This document shows, in pieces, positions 17,667 to 26,959 of a DNA stretch of 64,000 bases. Location: positions 126,017,260 through 126,081,259 of the forward strand of contig OX375879.1 of assembly GCA_947359465.1 (NCBI GenBank), in the 5' to 3' direction. Each line of letters starts with the position of its first letter. Position 1 is the first letter of the stretch. The position numbers and the translations under genes are program-made. The DNA is from Metellina segmentata (lineage: Eukaryota; Arthropoda; Arachnida; Araneae; Tetragnathidae). The notes under the pieces were generated by a model. That model was not told the origin of the DNA and ran no database searches. It was given only the letters and a program-made list of their open reading frames with translations.

Positions 17667-18276
17667 TCCCTCAACTGCGGTTTCAAATTTAAAACCTTCT
17701 CCTCGATCCATATGCCCATCGCATTCCAAACGCCCCGCCTCTCTCGCATCCAGCCACCTCCCATCGTCCGTCCCGTGCTCCTCCTCCAACACGGCGCCTA
17801 CGAGAGCGAGTGCGAAACGGTCCTAAGGGTCCGTTTGGCGTACGCTCGAGTACGACGAACACAGTCGGTTCAAAAAATATATAAGCACCGGTACCCTTTC
17901 GATTCCGGATCGAATCGATTCTTTTTTTGGGTGTTGTTTTCGAATCGATTCAGGGGGGGTTGTTGTTTTCGAATCGATTCTTTTTTTTTTTTTTGGGGGG
18001 GGGGGTGCTTTCGTTTCAACGTTGGATGCGGAAAAAAAAGCACATTTTGTAGTTACACAAAGGTCCCGTTGTGTACAAGATTCAATGGCGGGGGGTGGGG
18101 AATTTCACACGAGGTCATAAAACCAAAGGTTTTAGTCGATTGCAAAGCCGTTTGGTGCGTGCAAACTCGACCGTTTCCAATACAAATCTGTTGGAGAAAT
18201 CCTCTCCTTCAAGAAAAAAAAACCAAGGTTGGTCAAGACTCTGACGTTAACATAAAGAACCGTCACGAGAGGCTTT
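17495..18276. other. Low-complexity spacer with decayed coding remnant
   Basis: Contains a (TA)n tract (about 17,597-17,633) running into about 30 T, a minus-strand open stretch of about 55 codons (17,664-17,830, no credible ATG at its start) that looks like a gene remnant, a TATATAA at about 17,877, three TCGAATCGATTC boxes separated by G or T runs (about 17,910-17,980), and homopolymer-rich sequence. I see no intact gene. Confidence 0.5.
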
Positions 18277-18849
18277 TTATGAAACAAAAACCCAAGGTTT
18301 TTTTTTTTTTTTAATCCATACACATGTACATGTCCATACATGTTTAATCCATACATACAATCCATTTAAATACATGTAGGAATTTTCATTTGAGTAATTT
18401 CTACTGTTTACCGAAGCCGGTAGGAGAGAGATTGGAGAGAAGCACTCCTCCTCTACACGAGTCACCGTCCCCAGTTGCAGCTCCCCGTCCTTTACATAAG
18501 TCACCGGAATCACCTCGTCCAAGACGTGAAAAACGTCCCAGTCGTCCGTCTCGATTTCGAAACTTCTTCCAATACATTTGTTAATCCAGTCCCCGAGATG
18601 TTTGTAACAGTCATTCGACAAATCTCGTCTGTAGACTGTGAGGTAGCGAAAGTTCGACGCATTTTGGTAGTACGTTTTTCCTCCGTTTATAACGTTTCGT
18701 TGGACTTCTAAAATCATGGCGTCTCTTAATCTTTGCAATGCAAAAGACGTTCCAAAGTCCATGTCGACCCACACCATCTCCAACGACTTCCATTGTTCCA
18801 AGTCGTTGGTAACTATCCATTTTGCGGAAACGACTTTGAAGTGGATCAT
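18277..18849 (-). CDS. Uncharacterised 190-aa protein
   Basis: A frame from ATG 18,849. About 170 residues look like a compact alpha/beta protein; the last about 20 residues run through a T-rich tract at 18,298-18,313 and are doubtful. No motif recognised. Upstream on the minus strand is the (TA)n tract at 18,889-18,949, so a TATA-like element is present but not localisable. Confidence 0.5.
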   Translation of the reverse strand: MIHFKVVSAKWIVTNDLEQWKSLEMVWVDMDFGTSFALQRLRDAMILEVQRNVINGGKTYYQNASNFRYLTVYRRDLSNDCYKHLGDWINKCIGRSFEIETDDWDVFHVLDEVIPVTYVKDGELQLGTVTRVEEECFSPISLLPASVNSRNYSNENSYMYLNGLYVWIKHVWTCTCVWIKKKKKPWVFVS

Positions 18850-18885
18850 GGTGAAAAACGTGATCTCGACTGGGGGAGATGTGGG

Positions 18886-18955
<70 letters not shown>

Positions 18956-19425
18956 AACCCCAGCTTATTGAATTTCCCGTTGGAGCGGATATCCGCTCCT
19001 TCCTGTTGTTGCGGATGCGCGTTTCTATTTTTAGTCGATTTTTTTTCACACGAGGTCATAAAAAAATTTTCATGATTGTGGTGATAATCATGCAAGTGTC
19101 TTGTAAAAAGAAACGTCAAGAAACATCAAGAAAGAAAATTTTACATAATTGATACAAAATAGAGACAATAAAAATAAGAACGAAATTAAATTCCTGTCCA
19201 AATCGATGGCGAGTAATGTCGAAAAAAAAGTTATTTTTCCTCGATGCTTTCCCAAGGATAGCATCCCCACGCGGGATTTTTTCCCGCGTGGTCAATGAGT
19301 GTGTGCTGCTTGCGACACCAAGGTTGGTCGGGAAAATGTCCGTGAAAAAAAAAGGCCTCTCACGAATCAATCTCCTCCGAGATTGATTCGTGAGAGGCCT
19401 TTTTTCCACAGACATTTTTTTTTGT
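18850..19425. other. Spacer with TA tract and hairpins
   Basis: Holds a (TA)n tract at 18,889-18,949, an 18-bp palindrome GGAGCGGATATCCGCTCC at 18,982-18,999, a hairpin at 19,267-19,291 (stem CCACGCGGGA) and a large hairpin at 19,334-19,420. CACGAGGTCATAAAA at about 19,047 repeats a motif at about 18,108. No gene seen. Confidence 0.6.
19334..19420. terminator. Large near-perfect hairpin flanked by A and T runs
   Basis: A 27-bp stem (19,348-19,374 with 19,379-19,405) and a 4-base loop; the inner stem starts GGCCTCTCACGAATC and is extended by A/T runs and GTC-GTG/CAC-GAC pairs. It lies just past the stop of the minus-strand gene ending at 19,426, so it may mark the 3' end of that transcript. 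Confidence 0.5.
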
Positions 19426-20507
19426 TCATTGACACACATCGTTAAAATATTCGAAGTAAATCACTTCTGCAAAGTCGATGGGGTCCATGGGTTCGTTGGT
19501 GGACGTTTCGGGTTGCAGTCGCCTACAACTCAAGTCCAAAGGTTCTTCTTCCCAAATGTCATTGTCTCGAGACTCCATCGGAAACCTTTCCAAGTTTTGT
19601 CGGTGCGCAGGACGAGGAGACATCGCGTCTTTACAAAACGTCGGAACCTGTTCCGAAAAGAATTGAGGATCCATCGAGCAGCCTGGAGCAAGCGAGACTC
19701 GAGTAGTAGTAGTTGCAGGACGAGGAGACATCGCTACTGCGGGAGACGTCGGAACCTGTTCCGAAAAGAATTGAGGATCCATCGAGCAGCCTGGAGCAAG
19801 CGAGACTCGAGTAGTAGTAGTAGTAGTAGTAGTAGCAGGACGAGGAGACATCGCTACCGCCGGTATTTTCTCGATTCCAACCATCTCGTGGACCTTTTGC
19901 AGCGTCACAACGTCGAGGGCAAACACGGTCGGCTGCACCGTCACGACGACGTACCGCGTTCCTGGATCCACCCGATAGACGCGTTGCGACTCGAGCACGG
20001 TCATCGTGTAATGGAATTGATCTTTTGCTCGGAAAGATCGTTCCCGGACGCACTGGATCGGCGCCTCTGCATCCAGCTCGTAAAACAGCATCGGCACTTG
20101 CGACGTTTGCAACAGGTGGCAGGTGCCTTCTCGGACCGTCCTCTGTCCAAAGGTAAAAAGTTTTTTTACGAAAAAGACGTTTTCGTGAACGTAGAGACGG
20201 TCCGCACGTCGGAATTCGTTTTCTGCCGCATGGACAGGGACATTCGGGCCTCGACCTTGTCCCAGCCGACGTTTTTCGCTTCCGTCACCAGAGTCTGCGC
20301 CCTCGTGGCCGAATAAACGAAATGGTCCATGAGCTTGCGGGTAAACCCTTGGATTCGGGTAAACGAGACGAGGCTCTTGGCCAGTTTGGACACTGCAATC
20401 GTGACGCTGCCTTGCGTCGCATGATTTGCCAGTACCCCCTTGTCCGCCGAGTACTGGAGGATCCTGACGTGCTGGGTAACGGTGGTTGGAAACAAATCCA
20501 CTTCCAT
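19426..20507 (-). pseudogene. PLDLS-motif protein A, frameshifted
   Basis: Begins at ATG 20,507 (MEVDLFPTTV). The first frame stops at about 20,166 within a run of T and A, and a -1 frame continues from there to the stop at 19,426. The joined order matches the neighbouring paralogue at 20,587-21,528 (xLDLFP start, DVRTV, FTFGQ, QTS-x-x-P, YVVVTV), so one gene with one frameshift is the simplest reading. The second part holds two copies of a block ending SMDPQFFSEQVPT preceded by a Thr run, and near the C-terminus EEPLDLSC. PLDLS is the known docking motif for the co-repressor CtBP, so a transcription-modulating role is possible. Homopolymers at the shift leave room for sequencing error. Confidence 0.6.
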
Positions 20508-20519
20508 GATGTGAGAGAG

Positions 20520-20600
20520 AGAGAGAGAGGTTCTGAACCGATGGAGCGTTTGTAAGATAATGACTCGAGAAAGGACTGGCAAGCGTTTAAATAGGGTTCC
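20520..20600 (-). promoter_or_regulatory. TATA promoter of PLDLS protein A
   Basis: On the minus strand CTATTTAAACG (about 20,585-20,595) is followed by CCAGTCC and then a (CT)n leader before the ATG at 20,507. TATA plus CAGT is the layout of baculovirus early and arthropod Pol II promoters. Confidence 0.45.
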
Positions 20601-21528
20601 AGTCAGCAGGAAGCAGAGGCCATCCCTCAAGGACAGGAAGGGAAAAGTCTGATAAGGGAGAACATCTGGCAGCAATAACCGGAAGCGTTGATCTCGGCAT
20701 GCTCAAATCCAAAGGTCGCATATCGTCGTGACTGGCCGCCTCCTTGTGCGCGATTTGCTCTCGACTCGCTTCCTGCTGCCAATCCTCTTCTCGCCGGCGT
20801 TTCGAAAGAGGCTCGTGCGTCGCGTAGGGATCGTGGACCAAAACTTTACTGCCGAAAGGATTTTCGAATCGCAGTAGCGTTTCGTTGGTCACTCGAACCG
20901 AAAACAGAGTGTGTTAGACGGTGACGACGACGTACAGGGTGTCCTCTGGTACCCCATAGGCGGTGTGGGGTTGCAACACGAACCTTTCGTAGAGATGTTG
21001 GTCTTGCCATCGAAAGATTCCATCGCCGACCCACGGATCCGCTTTCGATCCAACGGAACTCGAAGGCAGGCGATACAAAAGCACGGGAGCGTCCGACGTC
21101 TGATAGACGTGGGAGGTCCCCGGTGCGACGCGTCGTTGTCCGAAAGTAAAGTAAGCCCCGACCACGAAACAGGCGTCTGGTTCCGATGCGTTCAACAGGT
21201 AGACCGTCCTGACGTCGGTGTTGCGTCCCTTTTCCCTGATGGGCTTGGCCAAGCGTCGATGAATCTTTTCCCACTTGACGCGATGCGGTTCGAACTCGTT
21301 GAGCTTGCTGGCTCCCAGGGCATTGTAGATGAAATTCTGAACTTTTTTCTCGTCGAGCGATTTTCCTCGGCGCCAGGAGACGCGGTGGTCCCCGATGGGA
21401 TCCAGGCTCGTCAGCAGACACTCCACTCGGCCCGACGCGGCCAGCTTTTCAAAGGCAGACTTTGACGGGGGAACGACGAGAGTCGTCACGGTATCGCAAA
21501 CGCTCGAGGGGAAGAGGTCGAGGGACAT
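20587..21528 (-). pseudogene. PLDLS-motif protein B, in-frame stop
   Basis: Starts at ATG 21,528 (MSLDLFPSSV); an upstream ATG at 21,564 lies near the probable transcription start and is less likely. The frame stops with TAA at 20,914 and then continues in the same frame to 20,587. In the paralogue the position of this TAA codes Gln. The downstream part has a basic KRRREED stretch and RPLDLSMP, the CtBP-type motif. So the gene is either broken by one nonsense change or read through. Domain order matches paralogue A, which carries a different lesion. Function unknown apart from the motif. Confidence 0.6.
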
Positions 21529-21574
21529 ATCGTGTGTGAGAACCTCGAGTGATGTTGAGTCCAAATCGCGTAGC

Positions 21575-21600
21575 CTTCTTATACTCCCCTCAACGACGAC
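21575..21600 (-). promoter_or_regulatory. TATA element of PLDLS protein B
   Basis: On the minus strand GAGTATAAGAAGG precedes the start region by about 50 bp, comparable to the TATA of the neighbouring paralogue. Confidence 0.4.
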
Positions 21601-21609
21601 AACGAGGGG

Positions 21610-21637
21610 AAAAAATTTTTTTTTTTTTTTTTTTTTT
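21610..21637. terminator. A6T22 tract
   Basis: Asymmetric A/T tract between the minus-strand gene ending at 21,664 and the PLDLS gene B. Confidence 0.45.
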
Positions 21638-21663
21638 GAGTTGTATAGAAAATTACATTTTTT

Positions 21664-22449
21664 TTACGGTGCAACCATTACGTTCCACTTGACGTATCGA
21701 TATTTTCCTTGCCTCCATGTGATGTGGACTTCGCTCGGCGGGTGTTCGAGTCCATCAAACCTTAAATGCATCGGACCAATGATCGACTCCCTTTCTTTTT
21801 TCGTAACGACGACGGCAGCGTCATCAGAGTCAGCATCTTGCTCTTTCATGTCGACGACGACATCATCGGTAGCAGTCCCACTCGACTCGGCTACGAGTTC
21901 CCCTGGTGTTGCGTCGTTCGACATAGTGCTTTCTTGTCCAAACAAGGCATCCCGCGTCGCCTCTGAAAATTGTTTTACTAATTCGTGTTTCGAAATAATC
22001 TCGTTGGCCCGCATCGAAACGAAATGCGTAAACCCTTCCATCCACTCGGTCAGGTAGCAAGAGTCGGGCACACCTCTCTGAACCATTTGAAGGAGAGGAG
22101 ACGAGCGACTGTTTGTCGAAAAGAAAAAGGGCTCGTTCTTGACTACTGCTACCGAATATAGTAGACTCTTGAACATTTCTCCTTTCGCGACACCCCCTCT
22201 GCGGGACGTGGCGATGGCCTTAAACATTTCTTGGGGAGTGACGATCCGAGTCGACATGGATCCTTTGAAGAACGACGGCACAACGTCCGACACGTGCCTT
22301 CGCGGAAGGGTCGCGTATCCGTAGCTCGTCTTGTTTTTGTATCCGAGAAGCGAGTTGACGTCTGACAATTTCCAGTAAATCAGACCGTCGACGATGCCGA
22401 CGCAGGCCGAGAGGACGAGGTCGTCGTTGATTTGAACTCGAAACCACAT
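21664..22449 (-). CDS. Bro-N/KilA-N-like DNA-binding candidate
   Basis: An intact 261-residue protein from ATG 22,449. The N-terminal 110 residues have the flavour of a Bro-N domain: a W-K-x-x-DVNSLLGYKN motif at about 26-39, then an ATLPRRHVSDVV segment. Bro-N and KilA-N proteins are common DNA-binding accessory proteins of insect large DNA viruses. The middle is Ser/Asp-rich and acidic (about 165-215), and the C-terminus is a short basic beta-rich tail. The Bro-N call is weak. On the minus strand GTATAAAAGGC (about 22,504-22,514) is a good TATA box about 60 bp before the ATG, with TCCAGTCC between them. Confidence 0.5.
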   Translation of the reverse strand: MWFRVQINDDLVLSACVGIVDGLIYWKLSDVNSLLGYKNKTSYGYATLPRRHVSDVVPSFFKGSMSTRIVTPQEMFKAIATSRRGGVAKGEMFKSLLYSVAVVKNEPFFFSTNSRSSPLLQMVQRGVPDSCYLTEWMEGFTHFVSMRANEIISKHELVKQFSEATRDALFGQESTMSNDATPGELVAESSGTATDDVVVDMKEQDADSDDAAVVVTKKERESIIGPMHLRFDGLEHPPSEVHITWRQGKYRYVKWNVMVAP

Positions 22450-22525
22450 GCTTGGGATATAGTGAAGGACTGGAGAGTGAATGAAAAACTCGAGGATTCG
22501 CAGTGCCTTTTATACGGAGGCAGTC

Positions 22526-22527
<2 letters not shown>

Positions 22528-22559
<32 letters not shown>
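22528..22559. repeat. Poly-A run
   Basis: About 32 consecutive A with no paired T run, upstream of the Bro-N-like gene. It may be a half-copy of the An-Tn element. Confidence 0.7.
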
Positions 22560-22560
<1 letters not shown>

Positions 22561-22639
22561 ATCGAAATATTTTTGGCTCGAGCGATGAAAGTCAACTCGC
22601 TTCTCTTCTGATACAGAGACTTTTTTTTAGACCCATTGG

Positions 22640-22719
22640 GTATATAATCAGACGCATCGACTCGCGATTCAATCACTCTCGCTTTGGCTCAACAATCCCC
22701 TTTGTCGTGGACCCATTCA
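22640..22719 (+). promoter_or_regulatory. TATA promoter of the gene at 22,720
   Basis: GGGTATATAATCAG at about 22,638-22,651 precedes the ATG by about 70 bp. It is divergent from the Bro-N-like gene. Confidence 0.4.
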
Positions 22720-23631
22720 ATGGCCGACGACGATTTGCAAGACGTTTGGGACTTGATAGACCGAGCCATGGACGCATCTCCTAGCCGACGATACCAGAGG
22801 TCCAGTACTCCTTCGTCGGAAAAGTGTTACTCTCCAAAGACTCCTCCGAACGAAACGCGAGCTTCGCCCGTTCTCTTTACTATAGACACAAAGCCCGATC
22901 CGTTTGTGGAAAGTCGCCCGATCGAACGTTATCCTCGACGCCACGATTGGCACGACAACCCGAAATCCACCGAAAAGTCTCCTCCAAACGATGATAAAGA
23001 GCCCTACCGAAAAGCATCTCGTCAAAGAAACAACGCTCTTTCTACAGAGGAAAGTCGACCGAAACTAAATCGAAACGACGATGCAAGGTGTCGAAATTTT
23101 CGGTCCGAGGTATGGAAAAGTAACAAAGGTCGGTGGAACGACCATCGGTTCCCGACGAAAAACTACTACAGCCACAATCGATTCGACGACGAGACCTGTC
23201 GTCGAAAACTCTTTTCGAGGCCGTGGAAAAACAACGGCGTCGAGAAAAAACGGCGCGGCACGAGACAAGTGTTTGACCACGGTCTCGATGTGTCGCTCGT
23301 TCTCTGCGTCCGAGGGAATTCGTATACAGTCTCGAACGGGTTCCGGAGCGTGTCGGAGGACGGATGCCCAAACTGGCAACACCAGCTCATCGAGGACTTG
23401 GAAGAGTTTGGAGGGAGAGGCCTCTATCTCGTAGGGGCCGAGACGGAAACGGTGTGGAAAGAGTTGAAAAGAGAATTTCAGCCACTCCAAGAGATTAAAG
23501 TGCACGCGCTGGACGATCGACTCGTCGGGAAATGCAAGTACTGTAAGGAAACCGAGTGCCACCGATGGAAGGTGGTGGTGGGTGGCGTTCAAAAGGTGAT
23601 TGGGAGGACCGTGAATGCCATACCCCACTAG
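22720..23631 (+). CDS. Arg/Ser-rich protein with C-terminal zinc-motif domain
   Basis: A 303-residue product from the first ATG (MADDDLQDVW). Residues 25-180 are disordered, rich in Arg, Ser, Pro, Lys and Asn. The C-terminal about 110 residues form a domain shared with the protein at 13,776-14,219: SLVLCVRG, NWQHQLIEDL, LYLVGAETE, and a zinc-like CKYCKETEC near the end followed by a basic tail. The disordered Arg-rich part suggests nucleic-acid binding or phosphorylation; the conserved domain has no family I can name. Composition is more GC-rich than the surrounding spacers, as expected of coding DNA. Confidence 0.6.
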   Translation: MADDDLQDVWDLIDRAMDASPSRRYQRSSTPSSEKCYSPKTPPNETRASPVLFTIDTKPDPFVESRPIERYPRRHDWHDNPKSTEKSPPNDDKEPYRKASRQRNNALSTEESRPKLNRNDDARCRNFRSEVWKSNKGRWNDHRFPTKNYYSHNRFDDETCRRKLFSRPWKNNGVEKKRRGTRQVFDHGLDVSLVLCVRGNSYTVSNGFRSVSEDGCPNWQHQLIEDLEEFGGRGLYLVGAETETVWKELKREFQPLQEIKVHALDDRLVGKCKYCKETECHRWKVVVGGVQKVIGRTVNAIPH

Positions 23632-23660
23632 ATGGTTTTTTTATTTGCACTAATTATATT

Positions 23661-23669
23661 TTAAAAAAA

Positions 23670-23702
<33 letters not shown>
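23661..23702. terminator. A8/T30 tract between convergent frames
   Basis: Eight A, TA, then about 30 T, just downstream of the plus-strand gene ending at 23,631. It also meets a small minus-strand open frame (about 23,700-23,855, about 50 codons, without a credible ATG in the most protein-like frame), which I do not call as a gene. Confidence 0.45.
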
Positions 23703-23705
<3 letters not shown>

Positions 23706-23885
23706 TAAAACCACCCCGACGTTGTGCATTTTTTTAGAAGTTGCAATTTCACAAATTCCGCCAACGTCATCGAGAGGAATCCAAATCGTTTTTTCAGCTC
23801 GACGGAGAATAAAGGCCTCTCGTTTATACACATCTATATAAAGTGATCGCGACAACGAAAAGAAAAAGATTAACTTTTTGTTCCG

Positions 23886-24266
23886 ATGGAAGCTTATTTA
23901 ATTGAAAAAGAAAATTTTCTTACTTTCCATAGACCTTTCGACGAGAAATTAATTCCATCTGATTTGGTTTGTATAGAGTACGGGTCCTGTCCCGAGCCCA
24001 CGAAAAGAATCTTGGAAAAGGTGTATTTGAAAGAAAAAATTTACGATTTGAGGACTATAGGTCGTGACGAAAGTCAAGTGTTTGTGATGTTCATAGGTCG
24101 AAAAACATGTGTCGGTTGCTATGAAGACTATGAAAAATTAGTTCAGCGTACCGTGACTGTACCGGTTTTTGCAATTGATCCACGTCATCTGAAGCATTTT
24201 CCACCGTCTGGTGAACGTTGGAATTATTTACCTCTCCAACAGTTTCTCAAAGAGTTGGAAATGTGA
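23886..24266 (+). CDS. Small protein, possible divergent member of the 13,776/22,720 family
   Basis: A 126-residue intact frame. VFVMFIGRKTC near residues 69-79 and a following VFAIDPRHLKHFP segment recall the L(I/Y)FVG ... V-x-x-(L/I)D-x-L order of the two zinc-motif proteins, but the terminal zinc motif is absent. It has a CVGC pair that could suggest a redox fold, which I doubt. TTTATATAGATG at about 23,840 reads as a TATA-like box on the minus strand. A C13 run follows the stop. Confidence 0.5.
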   Translation: MEAYLIEKENFLTFHRPFDEKLIPSDLVCIEYGSCPEPTKRILEKVYLKEKIYDLRTIGRDESQVFVMFIGRKTCVGCYEDYEKLVQRTVTVPVFAIDPRHLKHFPPSGERWNYLPLQQFLKELEM

Positions 24267-25202
24267 CCCCCCCCCCCATTTTTTTTCTCTGAAAATAAAA
24301 CATTCATTGGGAAATGTACAGTCGATTGTTCGAAACGATGCGAAAAAAAAGCTGAATGGGCTCTGAGATGGATCCGGCAAGAGACTGGTGGCGTTCGCAG
24401 CCTTTTCGCGGTCCAACCTTGGTGGAGCTTTATATAAAGTGGAGGTAAAAAAGTCAATTCCATAGCAAAGTCATTGGAATCTCTAAAGAAATATTTTTCA
24501 AGGGGGAAGAAAATATTTTTAGAATCCCAAGGTCTTCTGATCTACTCTTGGATACAGAGACTTTTCTCTGAAAATAAAACATTCATTGGGAAACATTCAT
24601 TGGCCTGGACTGACCTTTAGCAACGAGTTGATCAATTGCGATTTCGCCTCTTGAACCGAGGGTTTGCGTCGCCGGACGAAATCGAAAAGGAATTTCTGAC
24701 CCGATTCGCATGAATTACGACCATTGAGTTTGATCGATTGCTTTTGGAATTGGGCCGAGAATCCTTTCGACTTTATGGAAGGTAAAACCATCGAACGAGA
24801 ATATCAAAAGTGGCGTCGGCGTCTTCCTCTGACCACTAGGAAAAATATTTTTGGCTCGAGTGATGAAAATATTTTTTTCCTGTAGTGTCTGTATCCAAGA
24901 GTAGATCAGAAGACCTCGAGTGATGAAAATATTTTTTTCCTGTAGTCTCTGTATCCAAGAGTAGATCAGAAGACCTTGAGATTCTAAAAATATTTTTTTT
25001 CCCTTTAGTCTCTGTATCCAAGAGTAGATCAGAAGACCTTGGGATTCTAAAAATATTTTCATCCCCCCTTGAAAAATATTTCTTTAGAGATTCCAATGAC
25101 TTTGCTATGGAATTGACTTTTTTGCATCCACTTTATATAAAGCTCCACCAAGGTTGGATTTTTTTTTTTTTTTTAAATTATTATTAGCATTTACAAAGTT
25201 TT
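24267..25202. repeat. Repeat-rich spacer with long inverted repeat
   Basis: 24,414-24,563 and 25,007-25,160 are near-identical inverted repeats of about 150 bp; each arm contains CTTTATATAAAG and CTCTTGGATACAGAGA. Three direct copies of a sequence around TCTGTATCCAAGAGTAGATC lie in 24,880-25,035, spaced about 65 bp. CATTCATTGGGAAA is repeated at about 24,301 and 24,580. The palindromic TATA boxes could drive outward transcription. Confidence 0.65.
24597..24791 (-). CDS. Possible small protein inside the inverted repeat
   Basis: A 64-codon frame with protein-like composition (basic, no low complexity) inside the loop of the 150-bp inverted repeat. No motif or relative recognised. Its length makes chance plausible. 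Confidence 0.28.
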   Translation of the reverse strand: MVLPSIKSKGFSAQFQKQSIKLNGRNSCESGQKFLFDFVRRRKPSVQEAKSQLINSLLKVSPGQ

Positions 25203-25646
25203 TTATTTGTGGCAATTACAAAGTTTTTTATTCCTTGCATACATGCTCCTCGGGTCCAGATTCGAAATGCCGTCGGGCACGTATAATCCTTTACAGAAAT
25301 CTATTGCGATTATATTCCATCGCGTTCTAGTGACATCTCGATCAGATGGAATGTCTGCTGCTGCGGTCCCAAAACGAAATGGCTCTGCTTCTTCCAGAGA
25401 CGACCATCCAAAGGTCCCCAACTCGTCCCAGCTCGGATGTTCCGCATCTGGTATCGTGGCATCGGACCTCATCCGAAAGGGCTCTGCTTCTTCCAGAGTG
25501 GACCATCCCAAGGTCCCCAACTCGTCCCAGCTGGAATGGTCTGCATCAGGTATCCTCATCGAGACGAGAGGGGACAATTTGGCCAACAAAACCGGCTTCA
25601 AGACGTCCCACACCTCGTCGTCCGTCAATAGCCGTTGAGCGTCCAT
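25203..25646 (-). CDS. 147-aa protein with duplicated 32-residue block
   Basis: An intact frame from ATG 25,646. Residues 32-62 and 65-92 are near-identical copies of IPDA(D/E)H-SWDELGT-GWS-LEEAEPFR, an acidic and Trp-containing block that may be a short linear binding module. The N-terminal LLTDDEVWDVL helix is also acidic. No family recognised. The intervening DNA is a recent tandem duplication, since codons are almost unchanged. Confidence 0.5.
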   Translation of the reverse strand: MDAQRLLTDDEVWDVLKPVLLAKLSPLVSMRIPDADHSSWDELGTLGWSTLEEAEPFRMRSDATIPDAEHPSWDELGTFGWSSLEEAEPFRFGTAAADIPSDRDVTRTRWNIIAIDFCKGLYVPDGISNLDPRSMYARNKKLCNCHK

Positions 25647-25707
25647 CGGGAGTAACTACAAAAAAGTATGACCCATCACTAGGACATCTGCATCGAGTCT
25701 GTTGAAA

Positions 25708-26205
25708 TCACAACACAAAAGGACTGGGCCGCCGCCGAAATCTCCTTCTCACGATCTTGAGGCAAGGGGTGCGCGTGCAAGCCAACGAACATTCGTGCGA
25801 CGCCTCAAACAGTTTTTCAAACAAAAGTTTACGACGGCGCGAGGTACTTTGTCTCCATAAAAATTCCGCCGCTCGGTCGACGCTCCAACCGTCGTAGCGA
25901 CGAAACCCGTGGTAGCTTTTCAAATGCAGACTCAATTCGCTATGCACGGCTTCGATCAGACGACGCGTAAACCTGTATCCCGTCGATCGGAGTAACAAAG
26001 TATCGGCCACCTTGTTCCAATTTTCGCAATTTCGTCTTTCTCTCAGCGCGCAGACGCCCTCCTCTGGAATGGGAGCTCGGCACAACGGGCACGTAACCCC
26101 GTCCTCCTCCACCCAATCGGCCAGACACGATTCGTGAAAGCGATGCGTGCAGCAACCGATAACGGCCTCCCCTCCCTCTTCCAGACAAATGGCACACGTA
26201 GACAT
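25708..26205 (-). CDS. RING-H2 finger protein with C-terminal EFLW domain
   Basis: A 165-residue product from ATG 26,205 (MSTCAICLEE). A RING-H2 finger occupies residues 4-46: CAIC, CCTHRFHESC, then CPLC. The C-terminal part has VDRAAEFLW followed by a CSLACTRTPC motif; this domain recurs in the proteins at 27,721 and 28,571. RING-H2 domains usually give ubiquitin E3 ligase activity, and insect large DNA viruses use such proteins to redirect host proteins. Three upstream copies of a repeat with CGTTTCCGGCAACAGGATG (26,246-26,375) probably form its promoter region. Confidence 0.72.
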   Translation of the reverse strand: MSTCAICLEEGGEAVIGCCTHRFHESCLADWVEEDGVTCPLCRAPIPEEGVCALRERRNCENWNKVADTLLLRSTGYRFTRRLIEAVHSELSLHLKSYHGFRRYDGWSVDRAAEFLWRQSTSRRRKLLFEKLFEASHECSLACTRTPCLKIVRRRFRRRPSPFVL

Positions 26206-26245
26206 TATTCCAAAGGAATAGTGTGTCCTCTTAAGAAAGTAATAA

Positions 26246-26375
26246 GAAAGTAACGTTTCCGGCAACAGGATGCAGGCCTTTTTTTTATAAGGAAGTAACG
26301 TTTCCGGCAACAGGATGCCGGCCTTTTTTTTATAAGGAAGTAACGTTTCCGACAACAGGATGCAGGCCTTTTTTT
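26246..26375 (-). repeat. Three upstream copies of a 53-bp CGTTTCCGGCAACAGG repeat
   Basis: Three tandem copies containing AAGTAACGTTTCCG(G/A)CAACAG and a T8 run lie upstream of the RING gene at 25,708-26,205. The core sequence CGTTTCCGGCAACAGG also precedes the other RING genes at 28,421 and 29,827. Confidence 0.7.
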
Positions 26376-26537
26376 TGTATTCCAAAGTCGAGTTTTTTTT
26401 CCGAGTTGCTTGTAAAAAAAAATTCCCAATCGAGTTGACGAGTCCAAGTAAAGCTGAGCGAGTTTGATCCTCAAATTTGGATGGGTCCAAGTGGAGCTGA
26501 GCGAGTTTGATCCTCGAATTTGGATGGGTGCGAGTTT

Positions 26538-26813
26538 TTAAAAAAAAAAAGTCAAAGAAACACGACTCGAAGGACAGCGAGTGCGAATTCCATATCGATG
26601 GTAGCGTCGTACAATTCGGGTTACTTCTCCTTCGAGTTTTTTCACGTGCGGATTCTCGATCCACTCGCGGCAATTCCAATGCTCGTGACGGACCTCCAGT
26701 CCAATAGTAGCGTCACTCCACTTCAATAGTTTCATTCTGTTTTCATCCAAGTACTGCTGCTTGCGCTTTGCGTCTCGAGACCGATGCTTCTCGGCATCGC
26801 GTTTCACTTTCAA
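26538..26813 (-). CDS. Possible small basic protein
   Basis: A 91-codon frame, Arg/Lys/His-rich, starting MKVKRDAEKHRSRD. It ends into an A-rich tract. No relative recognised. Composition is protein-like but there is no promoter element I can point to. Confidence 0.3.
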   Translation of the reverse strand: MKVKRDAEKHRSRDAKRKQQYLDENRMKLLKWSDATIGLEVRHEHWNCREWIENPHVKKLEGEVTRIVRRYHRYGIRTRCPSSRVSLTFFF

Positions 26814-26959
26814 ACACCGGTGTCCGTAATAGAAGCGAGTTGGATTCTCGTGAAAGGTTTCTGTATTCCAGAGCGAATACAGAAAGTGTTTCTCGTAATC
26901 AAGTAGAACGGAAGCAAAGTTGGATTCTCGTGAAAAAAGCGTTTCTGTAACTGGTCCGA

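Noticed and set aside
20587..21528. Readthrough of TAA as the normal mode of expression of PLDLS protein B
   Set aside because: No readthrough context is recognisable and the paralogue has Gln at this site; a nonsense change is simpler, though not proven.
23886..24266. Thioredoxin-like reading of the CVGC pair
   Set aside because: No thioredoxin-fold landmarks such as a cis-Pro or the preceding W are seen.
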